Assembly (NCBI GenBank): GCA_015657535.1
Contig: JADHZB010001924.1
Span: 2,807 to 66,806 of the forward strand
Source of the DNA: Nephromyces sp. MM_2019
Taxonomy: Eukaryota; Apicomplexa; Aconoidasida; Nephromycida
Direction: 5' to 3'
Length of the DNA stretch: 64,000 nucleotides
The notes beneath the pieces were generated by a model, which was given only the letters and a program-made list of their open reading frames with translations, made no database searches and was not told where the DNA came from. The position numbers and the translations under genes are program-made. Shown in pieces: positions 43,583 through 54,700 of the stretch (position 1 is the first letter of the stretch; each line of letters opens with the position of its first letter).

Positions 43583-46500
43583 ATGTCAGTCCAGGGCAGA
43601 ATGCACGATATTAAGCTCCGTTTAAGGGACATAGAGCCATCGCGTAGCTATGTCGCCGAACTTTATCATGATTTTCGTACCAATACTTTGGCCTCCTTGT
43701 TTAATGACTCAAACAAGGGTGACTATAAGCGTAGTGAATCGGCAGAATTGCAAAAAACTAAGAATACGCTGCAGGTCACAAAATCATTTGAGCTGCAAAA
43801 TTATGGGACTGAAGCGGTTATTATAAAGAAAATTCGAGCTCTTTCAGCGCAAATTTATGAAGAACATAATGTGAAGCGACAGTGGCCAACTAAAGCTGAC
43901 AAAAACCTTGGTTTACCTAAAAGCATGGTAATAATAAAATTGGATTGGAAATATAATGAATAAGCAGAAAAATGGATGATTTTATCCTTCGCGTTATGGA
44001 TTTTGCAAAACTGTGAGCTATTTTCTTGTCCCTGGTATTCTTGTCCTTATTTGCTATGCTCCTTCAAGGATGCTACCTGCCACGCGAGTGATGGTAAAAT
44101 TATGACTTCAGAAGACTGCGTTTTTTAGTAAAGCGTTCTTTATCGTCGCTGATTTACACTTCATTTGCACATCTCTATATCTTGAGTAAGGCAGAAACGA
44201 CGCTTAAAATTGGCAATGTTTTGACACCCGTATTTATTTCTGTGACTCTAAAAATACTACTTTGTTTTTAGCAGTATCAACTTCTGTGAAAGTTAAGTTC
44301 AAAATTTCTGTTTGCTTCAGTAAAATTTAGATGAATTTGTTACTGAAGCTGCCAGAAAGAACAGTTGTAGTTAACTGAAATGGTTTGCATTTAGTTTATT
44401 AGAGGAATTGTCGCGGCAAGCTCTAGTTAAATGGTAAATACTTATGGTATCGTATAAAAAACTTGGTACGACCTGTGAAGAAGAGAAAAAGTAAATTGTT
44501 ATTTGCCTAACCCATTTCTATAATTGAATATGCTCTTCAAAATTTAAAGGTTACTAAATTTTCAAAACTCACTGCATTTGGTCGAAATTTTGGCTTTCCA
44601 AATTGCCCAGATCTGTGCAAACGATTATTTTTATAGCATTGCATTCTTTCCATCATTTCACAAATTAATATATAATTCACGAACATGGTGCCAAATGCGT
44701 GTAGTAGTGAGTGCACAGCACCATGAATTTCACTAAAGATACGCGTTTCATTGTGTTGACTAGAATTAGATGCAATGGTTGCTTTTGTTTCGTACTTTGA
44801 AAACCTACGGTAAAGTATTTTCACCTTGTTTTCTCTGTTTGAAATTGTTTCGGAATAGCTTAACTTTGCAAGCGAGCCCTTCAGTATTATTTTGCCAAGA
44901 TATACTTCTTCAGAGAATGTAATTTGATAGGATGGCGACGATAATTTGTGTAGGATAATGTTAATTCGAGCCCTTATATCTTTTTCAGCTTCATTACAAC
45001 TTCGGACAACCTATGGATTGGAGCTCGGAACGTATGCATGCTACGGCATTATTAAGCCGCTTGTATATAACTTTTTCCAGGGGCAAATGTGGCAAAAAAG
45101 AAGGAATATGGTGTCTTTGGGACAATACTAACCCTAGGGGCTTATTAGGTAATAACTTAACAAAATGGCAGGATGAAACCTTGAATATTGCACTGCAAGA
45201 AAACCATCAGGCTGAAAAGCGGCAGTCATTTGTAACTGCAGTTCAATTTTCCAAAATACGGGCAGATGCTCTCGCAGTTGGTTTTGAAGATGGAACTATT
45301 GAAATATGGCTCTTAGACTGTCATTTTGGATCCACTATTACAAATCCGCATGATGAGCGACCTATCGATCTGCGAAGTCCAGTCTGCAGATCTTGTGATT
45401 CAACATATGACTACCGTTTTCGCAATGATGAAGGAGCTCAAAATAATATGCTTCAAGGTGTAGACCCTCGCAACGGCGTCATGTGTTCAAAATCTCCAGT
45501 AACTTGTTTTGCATGGCATCGATGTGAACTGACTCTTGCTAGTGGGACGTTTTCTGGCCCTTTGATAATATGGAAATTTCGTCATCGCCAGCCAAGCAGT
45601 GGCGAGTTAACTCCTCAGCTAGAAGAAATCAAGTACTTGCGAGACTTTCCTTCTACTATACCCAGCGACGTCGATTTTTCATTACCCTTGCAAATGGTTC
45701 AAGTTTATGCTATATCTCCTCCTTCGTTTACTGGGATTATGTCAATCTCTTGGAATGATGATGGAGACCAACTGCTTTTTGGAGGAGAGAATGGAAGCAT
45801 AGCCGTTTGGAATTACTCTAGGCTGCAACGATATGGTGAAGAATATCATACTTTGGAAGTGCTAAAGCGTATTTTAATACAAGCAAGTACTCCATTTCTT
45901 AGAGATACAGCTTCTTTCCTGGAAAAAAATTCAGGGATTAACCATGAAAAGCCTGTAAAGCCACTATGGAATGATGAGAAGAATTTAAGAGTTACAACGC
46001 TTCCTGATTGTAAGAATGTTTTTTTTTTAATGAGAAAACTATTGTACGTAGCCAATTTCCCGACAATTGATAACACTTTTAAACTTTTAATGTTTTTACG
46101 CAGCATGTCAGAATTTTTTATTAGTAGCAAGACCTTCGCGGAGTTTATGCTACGAGAAAAGGTATTCGCAGGAAGTTTCAAAGAAATGGATAGAGTCAAG
46201 GAACTTAAGAATGTATTTAATGAATTTCATACTGGATTTACTGAGATGAATAATTCTGGTATTATTTTAGACAACAGTACAGCAAAAATGCTTTATGTGG
46301 ATAAAACCAGTTGTATATCTACTTTCAAAGCGAATGAAAACCATGATTTAGGATGTAAGAATTCCGCATACTTTGAGCTGTGCACTTGGAATAAACCCGC
46401 GAAGCATAACATTACCTTTCATGAAATGAAGTCCTTCCAAAATAACAGAAACAGAAACTTCAAGTTTTCAAAGCCTAGCTTGCGGCTTACAGATTCGCTG

Positions 46501-48834
46501 TGGGGGAAAATTAAATCTGCTTCGGAATTTCTTACTTTGAATGAAGTTAGTTCAGATGCTGCAGAGTTATCAACGTGCAACACCGCACTTGGCGTAGGAT
46601 TACCTGATGAACCGGATATTATCAAACGTATTAGTTCGTTGTTTGCAAGATTACATCAGCTACATGCTTCAATATATGCTACCAGCAAGATACCGAGTAA
46701 AAATATTATAGGCTTGAGCAATGAGAAAGGCAAAGCTCACGCTGGTTGTGTTCGGTCAGCACTGTGGAACAAGTACAACAAGAACATATTCATCACTGGA
46801 GGCGGAACTGATCAAGATGGCTACATAAGATTATGGAGAACCTGTGAACTAGGTGGTTATCTTACACTGCATCTATCCATAGATGTTGAAAGCCAGGTCC
46901 AAAATGAACCTCTTATTCTGAAAATAGGCTTCTTCTAGAAACTTTTGCCCGTTGTATTTCTGCTCTAATTTTGAGACTTTTAGTTTGGGGATATGTTTTT
47001 TTTGTTTGTTCACATACACTTTCGCTTTGCTTTATTGTATTCTGTTAATCTCATGCCGCTTGGGGTGGTATCGTGTTACTTTCGTGCACTTATGCCGTAA
47101 TAGTTGTGTTAGTACTGCGATCGAAGGGTTACTTTTGGTTATTTTATTTGTATCTCTGCGCTAGTTAAACGTGATAATTGGAGGCTCCTTTAGTTCAGAA
47201 CACATTCTTGTAGGATTTAGGGGGTGCTAATCTCATGTAGTTATTAGGGCCTGATAACGGCGGCTGATGCATACTTATTTTTAAGATGTAGATTTTATTT
47301 GACTTATGACCCTCTATTGCAATTTTTTGTGTAGTAGCGAGGTTTTTCATTGATTCGTATACTGTTCGTGTAACTCTTTAATTTCTTTTCGTGAGAGTTA
47401 TTATTTCCTTTATTACACAATGCTAGAATTTTGGTGTCTACGATGAATTCACCGCAACAAATGCAATCATGCGGACTATTCTTGATTTCACTGATTATGC
47501 TTTACTTTCTATCTCATGCTATGCTCAAAAGGATTGGGAAGAAATTAGTCGGTCTTGTACTATTCCTATGCTTATAGTTGGCTTATTATCTAATTTTTTT
47601 GGCATCAATGAATTCATTATTATTATTGTTATAGAAGTGGTTTACTGCCTATAACGCTTGTGAAGATACAAAATTGATAGTATTCGAATGCTTGAGATAC
47701 GTGCTCATGTGTTTTGCAAGTTGTGTGCGCTGGTTTCTCCTTTTTGAATTAGTATTAGGCGTGCCCCGCCACCTTGAGTATCAGACGGCGGAATGCTGGC
47801 TGGGCTGGTAGTTCCTTTTATAAATACCTGTGATTTTTGATGAAAGGAATTTTCGACGCTCAGGTGCTCCGTAATGTGTGGTGTCTACAGCTCTGTACTC
47901 CACTCAATGACTCCTTGATTCGCTTATTTCGTTTATGAAATACTTTAGTAACCCAGCAATTTTTTGACGCAAGCAAAGAGACAACCTAACTTTGTGTAAT
48001 ACCTTCATGAAACATGCTTTCTAGTCACAATGCCTATATTTTACGAGATAAAGATAATGAAGAATCATCGTATTAATATTCTCTTACTTAAAAATAGAAA
48101 AGTTAAATCTGCAACTCACTGATCAAGGGATTCTATCAGCGTAATTTTTTCCTAAGGCTTTGATTTATTTAGATAATCTGTAACTTTAAAAAGTCGAGCT
48201 TTAAAAGTTATGCTCTAATTGCTTTTAGGTCACGAGCATGCTTTGGAGTCACCTAACAGGGGAACTAATAGTTAGCCATGCTTCTCAAAGGGATCGTCCA
48301 GAAGTATGCATTTCTAATTTGGATAGTGTCTCTGCTTGTACTTCCCCAACAGGAGGAAGATGGGGAATTAGCGTCTGGCGTTACTCAGCAAAGGAGGAAT
48401 TGATTTTGAAAGTGGGTGAGTTTGGTAACTCTCCTATTGAGAAATGCCAAAATGAGGTAGATGGAAGTGCGATTGTACTATCAGACAGGGATAATGCATT
48501 TTGCTTGCAGCAAAGTTTGGATGGGCGATATGTTACCTACTGGTCATTACCGATGGAAAATGTTACCATATGGGAATTTCCCGTTATTTGTCAAAGTCTA
48601 GCAACGGAGCACAATAATAAAGAAACACTCCATGAAGCACCTACTTGTTTAAGTGATAGATTTTATACTGCAGCAATTACTTCTAAATATGGCGTATCGC
48701 AAACAAGTTTACGCAAGTTTCAGTTAGCAAAGAAGACTCGGTACCCCGTTACTAAAGCACGTAAAAGGACCTCGTTTCATAGTGTGACAAAAATGGAGAA
48801 ATTTCGAGCACTTCACAACGTGCACTTTTCCTAA
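43583..48834 (+). CDS. Cdc20/Cdh1 (Fizzy)-family APC/C co-activator, WD40 protein with large insertion
   Basis: Cdc20/Cdh1 proteins bring cell-cycle substrates to the anaphase-promoting ubiquitin ligase. Three exons join in phase 0: 43583-43927, 44989-46896 and 48229-48834, giving about 952 residues against roughly 500 in most relatives. A C-box-like motif sits near the start (RDIEPSR, residues 15-21, followed by SYVAELYHDF, compare DRFIPSR). The propeller entry is HYNFGQPMDWSS and GIWCLWDNTNPRG. WD repeats follow: VTAVQFSKIRADALAVGFED, VTCFAWHRCELTLASGTFSG, IMSISWNDDGDQLLFGGENG, then about 300 residues of inserted polar sequence (45825-46737), then VRSALWNKYN with the family hallmark ITGGGTDQDGYIRLW, VTSMLWSHLTGELIVSH with ISVWRYS, and a last blade SLDGRYVTYW/VTIWEFP. 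No C-terminal Ile-Arg tail is seen. Introns are 1.06 and 1.33 kb. The start is supported by an in-frame stop just upstream at 43568. Cdc20 and Cdh1 cannot be told apart here. Confidence 0.85.
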
Positions 48835-49108
48835 ACACGAAGTGATAACTAGCAGTTTTTTGTGGAGTTGTGCATCCCATCTGGATGTGCTATACTTACT
48901 ATGTTTTTTTTAAACGCAAAGATTTTTTGATAAAATCACCCTGTTGCTATTGCATTCCAGGCCTCTGAAAGTGTTAAATTTCGTGAAATTTCTGTCGTAA
49001 GCTACAGCGAAGTTTCGATTGCCTCATAGCAAATGGCGTGACTGCTTTGGTCATCACCAAAATATATTCTAAAAATCAATACGATGAGCAGCTGCTGGGC
49101 AGCCAAGC

Positions 49109-50222
49109 TTATGATGTATCACTCTTAATGCCGGTACCTGCGATATTGCATTAAATTATTTGACAAAACTAGGAAATATTTGCTTGATTTATATGAAATT
49201 CTTCGTGTTGAATGAATGAATTGCTGGGTACAAGTCAACAAAGACTATAATTCTGACTTTACCAGCCGAAGAAGAACTAGCAAGGGCTTCCGTTGGCGGG
49301 ATCAAGCTGTATCGCTTTTACAATCTCAAGTCTTCAGTTTTTTTCGTTGAGAGCATTACAGCTGATGCTTGCAAAGCAGTAACTTGTGCGAAGTGTCGCA
49401 AAAATTAATGTATGGTCCAAAGTGACTTTACGTACGATATTGTCCCTATGCAATTAGCAAATATGCCCATACCATGCAAGAAGCCGATATTTTAAGTGGA
49501 AGTAATGATAATTTAGCGCGGAACTGCTTTATCATCGACCCATCGTGTGTATACTTTCAAGTGCTATTGCATTATCAATTGCCAAGCAAGCCTCAGATTT
49601 AGCAGTATACTTTCCTGCCTTGGAGTTCGAAATGGTGACATCACCAAAGGAATCACTTGAGCGGACGGCAAGAAGTTTCTCTTTACTTTTGAAGCATCTT
49701 GAAGCGGTGCAGTGAAGCATAATTTGGGCTCTGATGCTCCTTGTGATGAAGCAGAGCCTAGGCTTTACGTATAAGGGGTAGGATCATCTAAAACCTTCAT
49801 TGTTGGAGTTGAAGCGGTGAGTGTGTCTTTCATGATGGCTATGCTCCTCCTCTTTAGGAGCATAAAAACGGCAAAATAGCTTCGGACGTCGTGAAATGCA
49901 TATAGCTGGTGTGGATGTCATCGGATTACCAGTGCGATCACCTAGCGATATAGCATTACAAACTATGTAAGGACTAACTGAAGCGTGCTTGGTTCCCAGA
50001 GTATCTAGGGACTTCACTTTTGGCTTTCCAAAGCTTGGTAAGAGTCTTTAGTTATCTAACCAAAAGAAGGTCTGGTACGTTTGACTGCATACAAGTTTCG
50101 ACAAGTGTTTGCTATTGGGCACACGTAGCTAATTCATGACTGAAGCTTGCTTGCAGCGTTATCGCACCATTGCTTAACCACCCACTCACTGAACCGGGAT
50201 GTATTATCTGTTCTGCAGACAT
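49109..50222 (-). CDS. Small five-exon gene for an unrecognised, probably disordered protein
   Basis: Not recognised. Minus-strand exons 50222-50125, 50033-49795, 49757-49687, 49314-49263 and 49137-49109 each end or begin at GT/AG and join in phase from an ATG to a TAA, giving 162 residues. The protein starts MSAEQIIHPGSVSGW and has a basic middle (RRPKLFCRFYAPKEEEHSHH) followed by a Ser/Ala-rich end (ALASSSSAGTGIKSDTS). There is no clear domain, signal or membrane helix. Four consecutive phase-consistent junctions make chance less likely, but some donors are poor (GTGTGC, GTTTTA). It converges on the Cdc20-like gene with about 270 bp between stops. Confidence 0.45.
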
Positions 50223-51773
50223 ACCGCAACTTCTACAAAGCTTATGGTCACTTTATCTTAATATGAAGTTTTTGTGTGGGTGAAGAATGGCCCTAGGGAT
50301 ATATTTAGCTGAAAATCAGAATTAAGAATAATTCAGGCTGCGTTGGATATTCTTTACGTATATTTTTTTGCCTCAGAGGGCCTGAAGGATATATGCGTTA
50401 CTACAGTTCGGCGAAGAGGCCGAGCGCACTTTATGAATGCTGTCCAGGTTATTGCCGCTTATAAGACCCAGCAGTTCACTTGATTTTAAAGTCTTTTGCC
50501 ACGTTTCATTGCGGCTAAGCAGTGTCGTTTTCGTAGCTTCTAAAATTTTTTATTGTGCGCATCTTAAGTAGGTGTAACTTGAGTATCGGGTGGAAATAAC
50601 TTGAAAACCATTGCCTTCCTTCTCCATGTACTTTCCTTATTCTCTGGCAAAGCAACGCGTTAAGTAAAATTCCAGGACTTCACAGCTAGGCTGCCCAAAG
50701 GTGCAGCATGGCGCCACAACTCCAATTTGAGTGTTGCCAGGTGAGAATGCCTAGAGGGATCACGGACTAGGGTCTGACTTTAACTATATATCAAGGGCTC
50801 ACCCGATGTCGCCTTGAAGAGATGCTAGCAGAAAAATATAAAATGCGCCCTCAAGACGTAACTTGTGCATGCCCGACGGCTGTTCACCGATACTGGCTCT
50901 TTCGTTGACTGCGCATTAAATAATTCCGCTATATATTACTACTTAATGCGGAAAAGGAGCTTGGTTAGAAGTAGTTGCTGGAACTAACAAAACAAGTATA
51001 AGATTGCACGCATTAGAAGCCTCCATTTTGTATAAATAGTCTGGTCGTAGAAGGATTATCTTGGGGCAGTTGCAAATATGAACACTGACGGTAAAAGTTT
51101 GGGGGAAAATTTTGAGGTAAGATAAAACTTAAGGATTGACCTATCATGCCATCAACAGGTAGTAGGGTGAGTTATGATATACCCGTGGCACTAAAGCAGA
51201 AGGGATAATATTACACTGTTGACTTCGGCAGCTACATTCGGATTTGATGGCGCATTTCTGGTGGTTGGCAATGCACGATCCTTGCCAGCCTGTTGTCAAT
51301 GGCTGGTCATTAAATTACGGGGTTTGTAAAAAGCCCCATATTTTATTAACCCTGTCAAATCACCGCTTGTAGCAATTTGTACTACTTCACGATCCTTACA
51401 AAGCCACCTTTCAAACCAAGGAAGAGCCTCACATTCGCGTACGCTTTACTGAAAGCTTGCAGACATATAAAGTGATGTGGTATTTGTATGGAATGTAACG
51501 GAGAGATTGGTGCCAAAGCAACCCACTTTGTTACACCACTGCAAAACATGAAAAGGTGATCTTGGATTTGCATAATGCATATTGTTATACAACTGTTCCA
51601 CCATTGGATTTCGTTAACTTACCAATCCTAGGTGTGCCGCTTTGTTCTCATGATATATATAATAGCCATAAACACTAGGGGCATCATTCACTATTCGTAT
51701 TCTGCTGTGGTGTCAACAGACATTGAGGTTTAGTGGAATTCACAATCTGTACCAATGTCTACAACATTCCGCA
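50223..51773. other. Intergenic stretch upstream of the disordered-protein gene
   Basis: This is divergent spacer between the small minus-strand gene and the long + strand gene starting at 51774. It should contain both promoters. The only frame of note is minus 51382-51573, without recognisable motif. Nothing else could be supported. Confidence 0.45.
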
Positions 51774-54700
51774 ATGATAACCAAGAGTTACAACGTCACG
51801 CAAAGTGACCGTATAAATACCGGAAGGTTTCAGCCTGGCTTCGTCACCCCTCGCATGGAACCTGAACCTCTAAGAAACATTGATGGGCGAGATAATATAG
51901 CAGCTACTGCAAGCCGTACTGTTCAGATGCGATCACACCAAGGTCCAGACATTTCCACTGAAAAAATTTCTGAAGAGGGTAGTGTCCGGGAGCACCGTGC
52001 AGTGAAATCTACTATCGCTACAAACTCTGGAGCTGGGATATCTGAATATGAACCCAGAACTGCACATGGGGAGAAAATCGCATCACAAATTAACTATCAA
52101 TTAGATGCAATAAATGTAATTCCACATCAGCCAAGAGATAAGATTAGAATAAAAAGAAAAGAGAAAGAAGTTCCTCCCGAGCTTCTTCGAAGACCGGAAG
52201 CATGTCTTGGACTGCAACCAGACTTCGATATCACCGTCAATGATGATACTTTGCAAGGGTTAATAGAACAAATGGCTGAATTGAACAGCCCAAAATATGA
52301 TGACACTAGAAAGGCATGGCCACCGCGTGAGGAGGCCTTTGAAGCGCAAAAGGGGCCCAAAAATCTTTGTATGTTGCCGTACAAGCGCCAACACGGTAGT
52401 CCCATACCAGGAAAACTATCGGTGCATGGTGCAAGAGAAACTGTTTTCCTTTCGACAAGCGAGCACTTCCGAGATAATAAGGGTGGTGGCAAGGAATCAT
52501 CAGGGGTAGCTGATGTAGCAAAGTATGAAGTGGAGCATGCCTTAGGGTTCAAAGGAGGGGAAGGAGGGAATTTTTCGAATGCGTCGACATGGAGAAAAGC
52601 TGCTGCAGACTCTGGCGGAGTGGGGCAGAACAAAGATTTTGAGGAGCTTTATACCAAGCTGGCATTGCTCGGTATGTAGACACGATAAATGAAACATTTC
52701 GTGTATTACTCGCTGCTGTGCATATATAATTATATTCTTTGGTAGATACACCCGTAACTTATTACTTCAGATTAAACGAATTTTCTTTGGAGTGCACAGA
52801 TTTTTCGGAATGGCTTTTCTTAGTAGTACCGTTGTTTATAGCATGATATATCAGAGAGCATCAATTAAGGGGAAAGAATATGTTGGGCAGCAAAAAGATT
52901 TGCGAATAATATGGCTGCTTCAAGATAATACGTTCTTCCGGAATTTAACACCTGGTAATTTTTGTGCTTACAGCTATGAAGCCACCACAGCACAGAAAGG
53001 ACGAGGCGGATGCGTACTCGGTTGGTTGCATAAACCTAGAATAGATTTGCGAAGTATTCCGTTACTATAGTTGGTGCAATACGGATCTTTGCCTTTGAAA
53101 TATTTTTCTTTCGAAAATTTATTCAGGCTGACAAGAAGGAATTTTCAATTAAGATGCGCAAGCAGCCTCCTATTATAGGTTGGTTTTTTCTTCCAAATAA
53201 GCTATTGCTGCATGAATTTTTTATGTAGCACTGGTGCCGCTACTACAGGTTCTCCAAATATCGTGGATATCTGTGTAGAACAATTCACATGTTAAGGATT
53301 GGAAGTAAGTTAGAAGAGCTAAATCGTGCTTTATTTCAGCGATTCTGCTTTTAGGTATCTATACCGTATTGTATTAGCCTAATATATTGAGGGTTTAAGT
53401 AGATGCTGCATGCAAGCCATTCAAGAGTAAGTATGCTATGATCAGTAGGTCCTGAAAAAGTGCTTGCAGAATGTGAACTTTATTCTTTTCTAAATGAAAT
53501 GCCAACGGCAGCATTTTCCTTAGGTATCCGAAGTTGATACGCATCGCCGCATAGTCTTTTTCAGCTGTGTTATCTGCTATATTTTAGAGCTTTCAAGCAT
53601 TGAGCACGGATAATTAGCTGTAATGTGTAGCAATATGCATTCAAGGTTTTGGAGTAGCTACAAAATACCTTGTCAAACGCTAATCCTTATCATCTGCCCA
53701 AATATTAATAGGCACTATATTTTTTGTTTTTCATGGACACAAAAAGATTTTTTATAGCTTCTTTGTCTGTGCTTAGTTGAACAGGAAACTACAAGGATCA
53801 TGCTGCCAAAAAATCTGGGTTTCGGAGAGATTTCCATGCAAAAGCTTGATTTTGATGAAACTTCACTGAGAGCAGCACATAAGCGACCGCAGAGCCGAGA
53901 TATGGAAGTTCAAGCATCTCCGAATGATGCGCCGCCACGTGAAAAGGTGTGCCAATTTGCCATAATGATTTAACACCGTGTTTGGCAAAACAATGAAAAG
54001 TGAAAAATGTCGTTAAAACGGTAAAATTTTCACACTATGAGTTCAAGTTACTCCTTTTTTAAACCGCATGGAATACGCATTGCAACTGTGATGTGCAAGT
54101 GAAAATAGCGGAGCATTAAAAGCTTATTTGATCACATTACTGCAGTTAAATTTAATGCAATGAACTTGTTTTTCAAGTAGTACAAAAATTAGAGTTTTCA
54201 GCAAATTATTCGAAAAAGAAGAAAAACACTAATCTCAGTGGAAGTGCTGATAATTTCATCACCATACGCTGAAGCTTTTTTTTCCGCAAATTTGCTTTGA
54301 GTATATTATGCTCATGCTAATTAATTCTACCTGAGTTAATTGCGCGGACGTCTACTTGGCTCATCTAAAGTATAGATTTGGCAGTTGCTCCTTAGCTGTT
54401 TTTTTTGCACGAAAGTTCGACTTTCATGCTTGTAACATTATGACTGCAGATGTGGCTTTTTTTCAGAGCAAGGCAGAGGCTTCTAATATTACCCCAAAGA
54501 AATCTGAAGGATACCTAAATGTGCAACGGCTGATAAAAACCCCCAGTTGCGAATATTCTGAGGTTATAATTGATTCGGATGTTTCAATTATTTCCTCTAT
54601 ATTGCAACATGACGAAACAGACTCATCAGCAGATTCTAGTTCGTCTAGCGAATCCGTTGCTGAGTCCACTGCCCTAGAAAAAATGTCAAACCTAAAGGAG

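Noticed and set aside
46952..47164. Hydrophobic 70-codon frame after the second Cdc20-like exon
   Set aside because: It lies in the T-rich intron 46897-48228. The Phe/Leu-rich translation reflects base composition.
52127..52633. 168-codon minus-strand frame
   Set aside because: It is a shadow of the first exon of the long + strand gene (51774-52671), which has the better composition, a start codon and in-phase downstream exons.
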